A stretch of 64,000 nucleotides of DNA, taken from assembly GCF_007197645.1 (NCBI RefSeq), contig NZ_VKGK01000029.1, forward strand, positions 1 through 64,000, in the 5' to 3' direction. Made by a program: the position numbers and the translations under genes. This DNA is from Shewanella hanedai. GTDB taxonomy: Bacteria; Pseudomonadota; Gammaproteobacteria; Enterobacterales; Shewanellaceae. The notes beneath the pieces were generated by a model. The model made no database searches. It was not told the DNA's origin and worked only from the letters and a program-made list of their open reading frames with translations. Positions 52,146 through 61,027 of this stretch are shown piece by piece (position 1 is the stretch's first letter; each line of letters begins with the position of its first letter).

Positions 52146-53027
52146 GTGCTCGCTCAAGCCATCACTCAATACCAGCTGCGCGTCGACAATCAACTAACAC
52201 AAGTCATCGATGCTCAAATCGTAACTGACGATAAACTGCAAGCCGCCATGAAACATGGAGTTTTATTCGGTGGCAAACGTATTCGTCCCTTTCTTGTCTA
52301 CGCCATTGGCGAAATGCTTAATGTGCCATTAGAAAGACTTGATGCCTGTGCGGCCGCAATTGAATGCATACACGCTTACTCTTTGATCCATGACGATCTG
52401 CCCGCCATGGATGATGATGCTCTGCGTCGTGGGCAGCCCACTGTACATATCGCTTTTGATGAAGCGACGGCCATATTGGCCGGAGATGCGCTGCAAGCGT
52501 TAGCTTTTGACATATTAAGTCAACCCATTGATGGACTGACTCCTACACAAAATCTAGCGATGATCAGTTCACTCGCTAAAGCATCGGGTTACTCAGGGAT
52601 GTGTGGTGGCCAAGCCATGGATCTTAACGCAACCGATAAGCAGATTGATTTAACCACCCTGACAAAACTACACAAACTAAAAACAGGGGCTTTAATCCGC
52701 TGCGCAGTTGAACTGCCAATGATCGCTGCTAACCTTCCTATTGAAGAACAGACACAGCTCATTACATTCGCTGAAGCAATTGGTTTGGCGTTTCAGGTAC
52801 AAGATGATGTTATTGATATCATTTCCAGTACCGAAGAACTGGGTAAACCACAAGGCTCAGACAGTGATTCCAACAAGAGTACATACCCGAAACTGCTTGG
52901 ATTGGCTGGTGCACAAGCGACCGCCAAAAGTTTGATACAGGATGCTCTATCAGCGCTGACAAATTTACCATACAATAGTCAGCTAATTGCCGAATTCGCC
53001 CGTTTTATCATTGAGCGAAGAGTATAA
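52146..53027 (+). CDS. ispA: Farnesyl diphosphate synthase (geranyltranstransferase)
   Basis: 293 residues beginning with a GTG immediately after the xseB stop. The first aspartate-rich motif is YSLIHDDLPAMDDDALRRG, and the second is in QVQDDVIDIISSTEE with a GKP segment after it. The enzyme condenses DMAPP and IPP to geranyl and farnesyl diphosphate, the precursor for quinones and undecaprenyl carriers. It is the middle gene of the xseB-ispA-dxs operon; dxs follows after 20 bases. Confidence 0.95.
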   Translation: MLAQAITQYQLRVDNQLTQVIDAQIVTDDKLQAAMKHGVLFGGKRIRPFLVYAIGEMLNVPLERLDACAAAIECIHAYSLIHDDLPAMDDDALRRGQPTVHIAFDEATAILAGDALQALAFDILSQPIDGLTPTQNLAMISSLAKASGYSGMCGGQAMDLNATDKQIDLTTLTKLHKLKTGALIRCAVELPMIAANLPIEEQTQLITFAEAIGLAFQVQDDVIDIISSTEELGKPQGSDSDSNKSTYPKLLGLAGAQATAKSLIQDALSALTNLPYNSQLIAEFARFIIERRV

Positions 53028-53047
53028 TCAAGAGACCAATTATCTCG

Positions 53048-54913
53048 ATGAGTTTGGATATTTCTCAATACCCTGTGCTTGCACAGGCTAATACCCCTGA
53101 CGAGCTAAGACAGCTCCCTCAAGCCGTGCTACCACAATTAGCCGATGAGCTTAGAGGTTTCCTTTTGAAGTCAGTAGGTAAGTCTAGTGGTCATTTCGCC
53201 TCTGGACTCGGCACAGTGGAACTCACTGTGGCGCTTCACTACGTCTATAACACACCGTTCGATCGCTTAATTTGGGATGTAGGCCATCAAGCTTACCCTC
53301 ATAAAATATTAACGGGTCGACGTGACAAGATGCACACCATACGTCAAAAAGGCGGGATCCATCCCTTCCCTTGGCGTGAAGAGAGCGAATACGACACCTT
53401 TAGTGTGGGACATTCAGGCACCTCAATCAGTGCAGCCCTTGCAATGGCCGTTGCTGCTGAGAGAGAAAACGCGGGACGTAAAGTTGTCGCGGTGATCGGC
53501 GATGGCGCCATGACAGGTGGTATGGTGTTTGAGGCCATGAACCATGCTGGCGATCTGCATAATGATATGCTGGTTGTACTCAACGATAATGAGATGTCTA
53601 TCTCTGAAAATGTGGGTGCCCTCAATAATCATTTAGCTCAGCTGATGTCAGGACGTTTTTATACCACGATCCGTGAAAGCAGCAAAAAAGTGCTTAAAGG
53701 CATGCCTGTCATCAAAGAGATGGCTAAGCGTACCGAAGAACATTTAAAAGGCATGGTTGTTCCTGGCACCATGTTTGAAGAGCTAGGCTTTAACTATATT
53801 GGCCCTATCGATGGCCACGATGTCGATGCGCTCGTAGAAACCATGCGCAATATGCGTAACTTATCCGGTCCTCAAATTTTACATATCATGACCAAGAAAG
53901 GTCGTGGCTATGAGCCTGCGGAAAAAGATCCAATTGGTTGGCATGCCGTGCCTAAATTTGACCCATCGACTTTTGAAAAGCCAGCGTCTAAACCCAGTAA
54001 CCCAACCTTCTCTCAAGTGTTCGGTAAATGGCTTTGTGATGTGGCAGAGAAAGATGACAAGGTATTAGGGATCACTCCTGCAATGCGCGAAGGTTCAGGT
54101 ATGGTTGAGTTCTCTCAACGTTTTCCTAAACAGTACTTCGATGCTGCCATTGCGGAACAACATGCCGTCACCTTATCAGCTGGTTTCGCCTGTGAAGGCT
54201 TAAAGCCTGTTGTCGCTATTTACTCTACCTTTCTGCAACGCGGATACGATCAAATGATCCACGATGTCGCTTTGCAGAAACTGCCGGTACTCTTTGCTAT
54301 CGACCGTGGTGGCATAGTTGGCGCTGATGGTCCGACTCACCAAGGTGCTTTCGATCTCAGCTTTATGCGTACTGTGCCGAACATGATCATCATGACACCT
54401 TCCGATGAAAATGAGTGTCGACAGATGCTCTATACCGGTTACTGTTATAACGATGGCCCTACCGCAGTGCGCTACCCAAGAGGCAGCGCCACTGGTGAAC
54501 CGCAAATCGAAGAGATGACAGCCCTGCCGATTGGCAAAGGTCTGATTAAGCGCCAAGGTAAAAAAGTCGCCATTCTCAACTTTGGCACTTTGTTAGCCAG
54601 CGTATTAACAGCCGCTGAAACGTTGGATGCTACTGTCGCCGATATGCGATTTGTGAAGCCTCTCGATGTTAAGCTTATTCAAGAATTAGCTCAGTCTCAC
54701 GATGTCTTAGTCACCGTTGAAGAGAATGCGATTATGGGCGGTGCAGGTTCTGGTGTGCTTGAGCTATTACAGCAACTGAAACTGCCAATGCCAGTGCTTC
54801 AATTAGGCTTGCCTGATGAGTTTATTAAGCACGGTGATTCAAATGAGATTATTGCTGAGTTAAAACTGGACGCTGCGGGTATTCTTGAACAGATAGAAGA
54901 TTATTTAGCTTAA
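53048..54913 (+). CDS. dxs: 1-deoxy-D-xylulose-5-phosphate synthase
   Basis: 621 residues, standard Dxs length. Features are the N-terminal SSGHFASGLGTVELTVALHY, the thiamine-diphosphate site GDGAMTGGMVFEAMNHAG with the NDN metal ligand, and the pyrimidine-domain segments IAEQHAVTLSAGFACEG and DRGGIVGADGPTHQGAFDLS. It forms DXP from pyruvate and glyceraldehyde 3-phosphate, the first step of the MEP pathway and a precursor for thiamine and pyridoxal phosphate. It ends at a bidirectional terminator shared with grpE. Confidence 0.96.
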   Translation: MSLDISQYPVLAQANTPDELRQLPQAVLPQLADELRGFLLKSVGKSSGHFASGLGTVELTVALHYVYNTPFDRLIWDVGHQAYPHKILTGRRDKMHTIRQKGGIHPFPWREESEYDTFSVGHSGTSISAALAMAVAAERENAGRKVVAVIGDGAMTGGMVFEAMNHAGDLHNDMLVVLNDNEMSISENVGALNNHLAQLMSGRFYTTIRESSKKVLKGMPVIKEMAKRTEEHLKGMVVPGTMFEELGFNYIGPIDGHDVDALVETMRNMRNLSGPQILHIMTKKGRGYEPAEKDPIGWHAVPKFDPSTFEKPASKPSNPTFSQVFGKWLCDVAEKDDKVLGITPAMREGSGMVEFSQRFPKQYFDAAIAEQHAVTLSAGFACEGLKPVVAIYSTFLQRGYDQMIHDVALQKLPVLFAIDRGGIVGADGPTHQGAFDLSFMRTVPNMIIMTPSDENECRQMLYTGYCYNDGPTAVRYPRGSATGEPQIEEMTALPIGKGLIKRQGKKVAILNFGTLLASVLTAAETLDATVADMRFVKPLDVKLIQELAQSHDVLVTVEENAIMGGAGSGVLELLQQLKLPMPVLQLGLPDEFIKHGDSNEIIAELKLDAAGILEQIEDYLA

Positions 54914-55000
54914 CAGTGACTTGAAGTTTCAGCTTGATAAATAACTGAAGCTGATAATATTAAAACAATAGTTCACCCCCACTGAGTGCACGACGAATAC

Positions 55001-55030
55001 AAAAAAGGACTGCAATTGCAGTCCTTTTTT
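55001..55030. terminator. Bidirectional terminator between dxs and grpE
   Basis: Perfect palindrome AAAAAAGGACTGCAA/TTGCAGTCCTTTTTT. Confidence 0.92.
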
Positions 55031-55050
55031 ATTAGGTCATCACAACACAA

Positions 55051-55668
55051 TTACGCTTGTGTATCGACGGCCGAACCACCTTGAGAAACCATCACCATTG
55101 CAGGGCGAAGTAGGCGATCATTCAAAATATAGCCTTTCTGCATTACCATCATGACAGTATTTGCAGGAAACTCTGGGCTTGGTTGCATGCCGATAGCTTG
55201 ATGATGTTCAGGATTAAAAGCTTCACCTTGTGGGTTAACCTCTTTAAGTCCAAACTTATCAACCGTGCAGACAAAGCTCTTCAATGTTAGCTCAACACCT
55301 TCGTAGATAGCCTTGCTAGCTTCAGCTTCTGCATCGGTACCATGAAGCGCACGCTCCATGTTATCAATCACAGGTAAAAGCTCATTGGCAAACTTTTCCA
55401 ATGCGAATTTATGTGCTTTTTCAACATCTTGAACTGCACGGCGACGAATGTTCGCCTCTGAAGCTGCTGCACGAGTCACAGAATCTTTCTGCTCTTCGAT
55501 TTTTGCATTTGCTTCAACAAGAGCCTGCTCTAACTCTTCAACACGGAAATTCGCCTGAGTCAGCTCATCCATTAAACTAGCACCATCGCTACCAGTTTCA
55601 GTTAGGATTTCACCTTCTACGGCTTCATCGACTTGGTTCTCTTTTGCATTACTCGGATCGTTGCTCAT
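55051..55668 (-). CDS. grpE: Nucleotide exchange factor GrpE
   Basis: 205 residues. An acidic N-terminus is followed by a long coiled coil (about 30-105) and the beta domain with LPVIDNMERALHG, EVNPQGEAFNPEHHQAIG and the closing GYILNDRLLRPAMVMVSQG. It releases ADP from DnaK in the heat-shock chaperone cycle. A sigma32 promoter lies 44-73 bases before the start codon, which supports heat induction. The gene is divergent from nadK. Confidence 0.95.
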   Translation of the reverse strand: MSNDPSNAKENQVDEAVEGEILTETGSDGASLMDELTQANFRVEELEQALVEANAKIEEQKDSVTRAAASEANIRRRAVQDVEKAHKFALEKFANELLPVIDNMERALHGTDAEAEASKAIYEGVELTLKSFVCTVDKFGLKEVNPQGEAFNPEHHQAIGMQPSPEFPANTVMMVMQKGYILNDRLLRPAMVMVSQGGSAVDTQA

Positions 55669-55711
55669 TCTAACTCCGCTAAAAATACTTTGTTTCTTCG
55701 TGCTCTGAGGA

Positions 55712-55741
55712 TAATATGGGGATCACATTCAAGGTTTCAAG
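55712..55741 (-). promoter_or_regulatory. Sigma32 heat-shock promoter of grpE
   Basis: On the minus strand CTTGAA (55741-55736), a 14-bp spacer and CCCCATATT (55721-55713) match the RpoH consensus CTTGAA-N13/15-CCCCATNT. Confidence 0.85.
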
Positions 55742-55760
55742 CCCTAGCACTAAGATAAAT

Positions 55761-56639
55761 ATGCCTAAAGCTTTTCAAACTATCGGTCTCATTGGTAAGC
55801 CAAATCACCATGGTACCAACCTCACCCTAAAACGATTACACCATTGGTTAAAAATGCAGGGATTCGAGATCTTAGTTGAAGAACGAGTCGCGGCAGAAAT
55901 GGGACCTAATTGCCAATCCGTGGATCTATTAGAACTGGGGGAAAAGTGTGATTTAGCTATCGTCGTCGGTGGTGATGGTAACATGCTTGGCGCAGCAAGA
56001 GTCCTCGCCCGTTTCGATATTGGCGTCATCGGTGTTAACCGTGGCAATCTAGGTTTTTTAACTGATCTGCCACCAGATACATTTGAGGAGGCTTTAGGGG
56101 AAGTACTCGAAGGAAAGTTTGAAACAGAATTTCGCTTCCTACTCGAAACCCAAGTTCATCGACATGGCAATATGAAGTCCAGTAACACAGCGGTTAATGA
56201 AGCTGTCCTACACCCGGGCAAAGTTGCACATATGATTGAGTTTGAAGTCTATATTGACGATAACTTCATGTACTCACAGCGCGCCGATGGCATGATTGTC
56301 TCGACACCTACAGGTTCAACGGCTTACTCATTATCCGCTGGCGGAGCCATTTTAACACCAAATCTTGAAGCACTCATTTTAGTCCCTATGTTTCCACATA
56401 CACTGTCGAGTCGACCTATCGTGGTCGATGCGGCAAGTATCATCAAATTGGTGGTATCACCCGATAATGGTGACAATCTAGAAGTCAGCTGTGACGGCCA
56501 TGTGATGTTACCTGTACTACCTGGCGATGAGATCATTATCAAACGCAGCCATGAGCGTTTGAGACTCATTCATCCCAAAGGGCACAACTACTTTCATGTA
56601 TTAAGAAACAAATTAGGTTGGGGCAGTAAGCTGTTTTAA
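55761..56639 (+). CDS. nadK: NAD kinase
   Basis: 292 residues from the ATG at 55761, the usual NadK length and N-terminus (KAFQTIGLIGKPNHHGTNLT). An in-frame ATG at 55716 would place the start inside the grpE sigma32 promoter and is rejected. The diphosphate-binding VVGGDGNMLGAAR, the GNLGFLTDL segment, DGMIVSTPTGSTAYSLSAGG and VSCDGHVMLPV are all present. It phosphorylates NAD to NADP in the cytoplasm. A terminator follows 23 bases after the stop. Confidence 0.95.
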   Translation: MPKAFQTIGLIGKPNHHGTNLTLKRLHHWLKMQGFEILVEERVAAEMGPNCQSVDLLELGEKCDLAIVVGGDGNMLGAARVLARFDIGVIGVNRGNLGFLTDLPPDTFEEALGEVLEGKFETEFRFLLETQVHRHGNMKSSNTAVNEAVLHPGKVAHMIEFEVYIDDNFMYSQRADGMIVSTPTGSTAYSLSAGGAILTPNLEALILVPMFPHTLSSRPIVVDAASIIKLVVSPDNGDNLEVSCDGHVMLPVLPGDEIIIKRSHERLRLIHPKGHNYFHVLRNKLGWGSKLF

Positions 56640-56661
56640 TTATCTCAAAAATATATACAAA

Positions 56662-56705
56662 AAGGCCTCATGGGTTCTACTCGTATCGTAGTCTCATGAG
56701 GCCTT
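56662..56705. terminator. Terminator, copy 1 of a duplicated hairpin block
   Basis: AAGGCCTCATG/CATGAGGCCTT stem with a 22-base loop. The block from about 56647 to 56700 recurs almost unchanged at 58331-58384, before the second TonB-like gene. The remaining bases up to 56955 hold no gene. Confidence 0.7.
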
Positions 56706-56955
56706 GTCCATTTATAAAGTTATCTAACCTGAACTCGGGATAGAGAGTGTCAGGATAGTTTCATATATCAATTTAAAGCAGCATTTTAATCACCGCTCTT
56801 AATTCTCATATACCAAACTGTCTTGCTTGGTGCCGAGATTATTGTCTATTTCAAGGCGGAGGTTTGTACGTAATAGCTGGCTATTACTAGAAAGCCCAAC
56901 ACAGATAGGGGCAATAATAGCGGTACTAGGCGGCACGGCTTATCCCGAGTTCAGG

Positions 56956-58056
56956 TTATCTAGATTTTGCCATCGTGTAATCCAACTGTACCGTGCTTGG
57001 TGCCGCGACAGATTTACCATTAACAAACTTAGGCGCATATCGCCATTTTTGTATCACTTTAAGAGATTCAGTCTCGAAACGACTTCCTCCTTTAGAGTCG
57101 ATAATTTTAGGGTCTGTGACGAAACCACTTTCATCAATAGTAAACGAGAGTTGAACCCAACCTTCTTTCCCCTTTCTTGCATATGACTTAGGGTAATTGG
57201 GGGAATGGCGGTAGAGCGGCACCTGCTCTTGATCACCTAACCAAGGACGCATACTGCCGATAGCGATACAGTGTTGAGTCGATTTACTACTCTCCCCTTC
57301 ACGTTCATACAAATCGACAAGGTAAGCATGGGCCCTAAGCTCATAAGGATGATTATAATCCAGCACCGAAAACTGTTTTACCACCTCTTCTAACAGAAGA
57401 ATGGTTTCTTCAGTGTTTTTCTTTTCTACAAAATTAATTGAAGCTACAGTAAAAGCTGACGTGACTCTTTTCAATGCACCTTCAGGTAGTTCATCTTTAT
57501 ATATGTCATGAGCTTCAAACATAAAATCTCGTACAGTGCGGTTATATTGATCAGTTCTATTTAAATGATCGAATGTAGCTTCCAGCATATCCGCATGAAC
57601 CAATTTATTATCAGCCTCTTCGGTTAATTCAAGCGCTTCATAAAAAAAAGCCTTAGCTTTTTTAGCACTCGAGCTTGTTTGAGCAGCACCAACAAGTGGA
57701 TCAATCAGCTCAATAGCTTCATTACCAAATTCAACTCTGTAACTGGCTAAAACCTCAAGGTAAAGATTATTGGCTTGTACATGTTGCTCCGCAATATCAG
57801 CCAGCTCTCCGGCATAATTAAACGCTAAATTCGCAAGGTTTATACTGCCCTTATCAAACTTAGCTTGCCCTAATCTATAGGTTTGCTCTGCAAGTTTACG
57901 CGCTTGTTCATCATCATTATCAGTAACAGCTTGAAGATATGCAGAGTAACTATCAGAAAACTCAGAGGCCGAAACAGGCAAGCTGCTGACACTAATAAGA
58001 GTCAAACCTAAGGTTGTTGCAAAAATTTGGCGACGCAAACGAAACCGAAACTTCAT
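56956..58056 (-). CDS. Periplasmic TPR-like protein with TonB C-terminal domain (copy 1)
   Basis: 366 residues. A cleavable signal sequence (RLRRQIFATTLGLTL ... VSASE) contains an Arg pair like a Tat signal. The middle (about 30-260) is helical and repeat-like, probably TPR. The last ~85 residues are a TonB C-terminal domain: KEGWVQLSFTIDESGFVTDP and ESLKVIQKWRYAPKFVNGKS. There is no N-terminal anchor or Pro-rich spacer, so it is not an ordinary TonB. A near-copy lies immediately upstream on the same strand. The role is unknown. Confidence 0.75.
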   Translation of the reverse strand: MKFRFRLRRQIFATTLGLTLISVSSLPVSASEFSDSYSAYLQAVTDNDDEQARKLAEQTYRLGQAKFDKGSINLANLAFNYAGELADIAEQHVQANNLYLEVLASYRVEFGNEAIELIDPLVGAAQTSSSAKKAKAFFYEALELTEEADNKLVHADMLEATFDHLNRTDQYNRTVRDFMFEAHDIYKDELPEGALKRVTSAFTVASINFVEKKNTEETILLLEEVVKQFSVLDYNHPYELRAHAYLVDLYEREGESSKSTQHCIAIGSMRPWLGDQEQVPLYRHSPNYPKSYARKGKEGWVQLSFTIDESGFVTDPKIIDSKGGSRFETESLKVIQKWRYAPKFVNGKSVAAPSTVQLDYTMAKSR

Positions 58057-58345
58057 AAATATCCTTATCTACCGCTGATGAGTACCCGCAAGTCACACAT
58101 CATAATCTGTACATAAATAAAACAACTTACCCTAAAGTTCCCACTTAATAAACCAGCGATTTAGAGACTCGCTTTAATGCAAATCCCATCCCATCCCAGC
58201 ATAGTATTGATAGTCTCAGTTACTAAGGTGACCCTAAAGGTGACTTTTAAGGTTTATAACACTTGGGCTTATTGTCCAGTCCCAAAATCAAAATAGATAT
58301 GGATTGAATCTCGAAGGCTTTTAAATGCTCAAAAATATATACAAA

Positions 58346-58388
58346 AAGGCCTCATGGGTTCTACTCGTATCGTAGTCTCATGAGGCTT
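58346..58388. terminator. Terminator, copy 2 of the duplicated hairpin block
   Basis: The same stem as at 56662-56705 with slight changes at the 3' arm (CATGAGGCTT). It lies 30 bases beyond the stop of the upstream TonB-like gene. The other bases between 58057 and 58417 show no gene. Confidence 0.7.
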
Positions 58389-58417
58389 TATTAATCTATC
58401 AACTTATCTCTTCTAGC

Positions 58418-59509
58418 CTAAGATTTTGCCAAAGTGTAATCCAACTGTACCTTACTTGGCGTAGCAACGGCTTTACCGTCGACAAATTTAGGGGCAAACC
58501 GCCAGCGCTTTATTGCCCTAAGAGATTCTTTCTCGAAACCACTGCCGCCCTCTGACATTACAATTTTAGGCTCTGTGACAAAACCAGACTCGTCGATAAT
58601 AAAGGAGATCTGCACCATTCCCTCTCTTCCAGCTCTTGCGGCACTGATAGGATATTCAGGGGGTAAACGAAAAAGTGGAACTTGTTCTTGGCTATCTAAC
58701 CAAGGGCGCATACTGCCGATTGCAATGCAATGTTGAGTAGACTTATCACTCTGCCCTTTTCTCTCATAAAGCTCAACTAGTTGCGCATGAGATGCTAATT
58801 CATAAGGGTGGCTATAATCCAACACGGAAAACTGATCCACCACTTTATTCAGCAACTCAATAGCCTGTGAGTTTTGTTTTTTAGATTTACGGATCATCCC
58901 TACAGTATAAGTAGCCTTAACACGTACTAGCGCATCTTCAGGTAGCTCTTCTTCATAAATGTCAAAAGCTCTTATGGCATATTTTTGAATTGTTCGATTA
59001 TAAACCGGAGTGTGAGAAAGGTTATCAAATGCCGCCATTAAGGTGTTGGCAAGTAACATCTGATTATCAGTATCTTCGGCGATATCGATGGCATCATTAA
59101 AATACTCTCTAGCCAATTTAGGCTTTGTAGCGGTATCCGCAGCACCTAAAAGTGGATCAATAAGCTCAACAGCATCATCATCAAAATTCGCCTGATAGAT
59201 CGTTAAGGCTTCGGTATAGGCTTTAAATGCTTCAGCTTTCTTTCCATTTATCTCTAAAACACTCCCCATATTCATGGCAAGGTTTCCTATATCTATGCTC
59301 CCTTTTGGATATAGGCTTTTCCCTAACTGATAGGCTTGCTCAGCATGTTTCAGTGCATCGGTATAATTTTTATCACTTACCGCAGCCTGATAAGCTGAGT
59401 AACTATCTGAAAACTCGGAAGCTGAAACTGAAAGGCTAAAGGAACTAGCAAGCGCTAATCCTAGGGTTGTTGCAAGAAACTGACGACGTAATCCAAACTG
59501 AAACTTCAT
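58418..59509 (-). CDS. Periplasmic TPR-like protein with TonB C-terminal domain (copy 2)
   Basis: 363 residues, close paralogue of the 57-kb gene in all parts. The signal sequence is GLRRQFLATTLGLALASSFS and fits the Tat pattern RRxFL better than copy 1. A helical repeat region and the TonB C-terminal domain follow (EGMVQISFIIDESGFVTEPK, RWRFAPKFVDGKA). Both copies share the block STQHCIAIGSMRPWL. Gene and terminator are duplicated together, so the duplication unit is about 1.5 kb. The partner receptor, if any, is not visible. Confidence 0.75.
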   Translation of the reverse strand: MKFQFGLRRQFLATTLGLALASSFSLSVSASEFSDSYSAYQAAVSDKNYTDALKHAEQAYQLGKSLYPKGSIDIGNLAMNMGSVLEINGKKAEAFKAYTEALTIYQANFDDDAVELIDPLLGAADTATKPKLAREYFNDAIDIAEDTDNQMLLANTLMAAFDNLSHTPVYNRTIQKYAIRAFDIYEEELPEDALVRVKATYTVGMIRKSKKQNSQAIELLNKVVDQFSVLDYSHPYELASHAQLVELYERKGQSDKSTQHCIAIGSMRPWLDSQEQVPLFRLPPEYPISAARAGREGMVQISFIIDESGFVTEPKIVMSEGGSGFEKESLRAIKRWRFAPKFVDGKAVATPSKVQLDYTLAKS

Positions 59510-59597
59510 AAATGTCCTTATTTATACTCAATGGGTATGAACACGTTACATATCACATACAATACAGTAACTTAAGACTCTACACTAAAAGTCCCAT

Positions 59598-60962
59598 TTA
59601 ATAAACAAGCTGTTTCGAGACTCGCTTTAACGCGAATCCCATCCAGATAATGAGCATGCTGCTACAGCAAGCTAAAGATATCCATATGCCTGTCGTACCA
59701 AAGACCCAAGCAAATAGATAGATAAGCAAAGCGATGAGTAATAATTTGGCACCGGTTAGAATAGATGCTTCTTTAGAATAATTTATCGCTTGGAAAAAGC
59801 TCGCACCAACGAGTAATAACCCCTCCATTGGTAGCCCCCAGAAATAGAGTCCCATTCCCTCAATCGCATAAGGGGTCAACTCTGGATTATCACCAGCAAA
59901 AAGATACACCACCCATTGTGGCTTGGTGTAAATGAATAACAGACCAATCGCCGCTGTCGTTAAGGTGATACCAAAGGCAATCTTTAACGTCTTGAACACC
60001 CGGTCATACCGTCCCGCCCCGGCATTAAAACTAAAGATAGGTTGGGTACCGAAGGCTATCCCTTCAAAAATCAGATAAAAGAATGCTTCTGTGTAACTCA
60101 CCACACTATATGCAGCCACATGGATCGGTGAGCCTACCCATAAAAAGGCGATGTTATGTAAGGTGAGCACAATGGAGAGATAGAGGTTCATCAAGAAACT
60201 CGGCAGACCTGTTTTAAGAATATTAAAACAGTGGTCGACCTCTAATTTCATCTGCTGAACATTGATCCTTAGACGTGTCTTATCGGTGAAAAAATGCCAT
60301 AAACACAATCCACCCGTCACGGCTTGAGACATCATGGTGGCAATCGCCGCCCCCACAAGCTCAAAAGGAAACACCACGATAAATAACCAGTCGAGCACAA
60401 TGTTTAGGCAGCCACCTAGAATCAATACCCCGGTAACAAAACCAGGACGACCATCATTTCTTAATAGCGCAGTGAATGCGACCGAGATAATAGGAAAGTA
60501 GCCGAGTGCAAAATACCAAAACAGATAGTCATCAGCGCTGTCTAGCACAGCCCCTTCAGCACCCAAAAGTTGCAATATATCTCGAGAAAAGTAACTGCCG
60601 AAAACAGCAAAAAGTGCACCAGTGATTAGACACAGGCTAAAAGTATTACCGAGGATTTTTCTTGCCTTGGTTATCTCTCCTTGACCCAAATAGATTGAGA
60701 CAAGCGCTGCACCGCCCATTCCCAACAGCGCGCCCACAGCATATAGCAAGGCTCCGACAGGATAAGCCAGCATCATGCCTGCTAAGCCTGTTTCCCCAAG
60801 ATAATGGCCAACAAACATGCCATCAATCGTGACATAAATGCCAGTAACCAACATAGACAGTATGGTCGGCACCGTATAACGCCACAGAAGCTTATGTATT
60901 GGGTCATTAACCAAAGCAAAATCTTGACTTGATACCTCTTGATTCAATGCCTCTGAGTTCAT
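59598..60962 (-). CDS. MATE-family multidrug/metabolite exporter
   Basis: 454 residues with about 12 hydrophobic segments in two six-helix halves. MATE signatures include IHKLLWRYTVPTILSMLVTG at the N-terminus, MLAYPVGALLYAVGALLGMG in helix 2-3 and the second-half segment YTEAFFYLIFEGIAFGTQPI. Family members use a sodium or proton gradient to export drugs, metals or metabolites; no substrate is assigned here. It is downstream of the CobW-type gene on the same strand with a 65-base gap and may share its transcript. Confidence 0.9.
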   Translation of the reverse strand: MNSEALNQEVSSQDFALVNDPIHKLLWRYTVPTILSMLVTGIYVTIDGMFVGHYLGETGLAGMMLAYPVGALLYAVGALLGMGGAALVSIYLGQGEITKARKILGNTFSLCLITGALFAVFGSYFSRDILQLLGAEGAVLDSADDYLFWYFALGYFPIISVAFTALLRNDGRPGFVTGVLILGGCLNIVLDWLFIVVFPFELVGAAIATMMSQAVTGGLCLWHFFTDKTRLRINVQQMKLEVDHCFNILKTGLPSFLMNLYLSIVLTLHNIAFLWVGSPIHVAAYSVVSYTEAFFYLIFEGIAFGTQPIFSFNAGAGRYDRVFKTLKIAFGITLTTAAIGLLFIYTKPQWVVYLFAGDNPELTPYAIEGMGLYFWGLPMEGLLLVGASFFQAINYSKEASILTGAKLLLIALLIYLFAWVFGTTGIWISLACCSSMLIIWMGFALKRVSKQLVY

Positions 60963-61027
60963 TCACTATTTACCGTATGAAAAGTTACCAAATATAGAAC
61001 AAGGTTCTAAAAATTTATCGCAAAATA

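Noticed and set aside
56827..57186. 119-codon plus-strand frame over the end of the TonB-like gene
   Set aside because: It is the antisense shadow of the conserved TonB C-terminal coding sequence.
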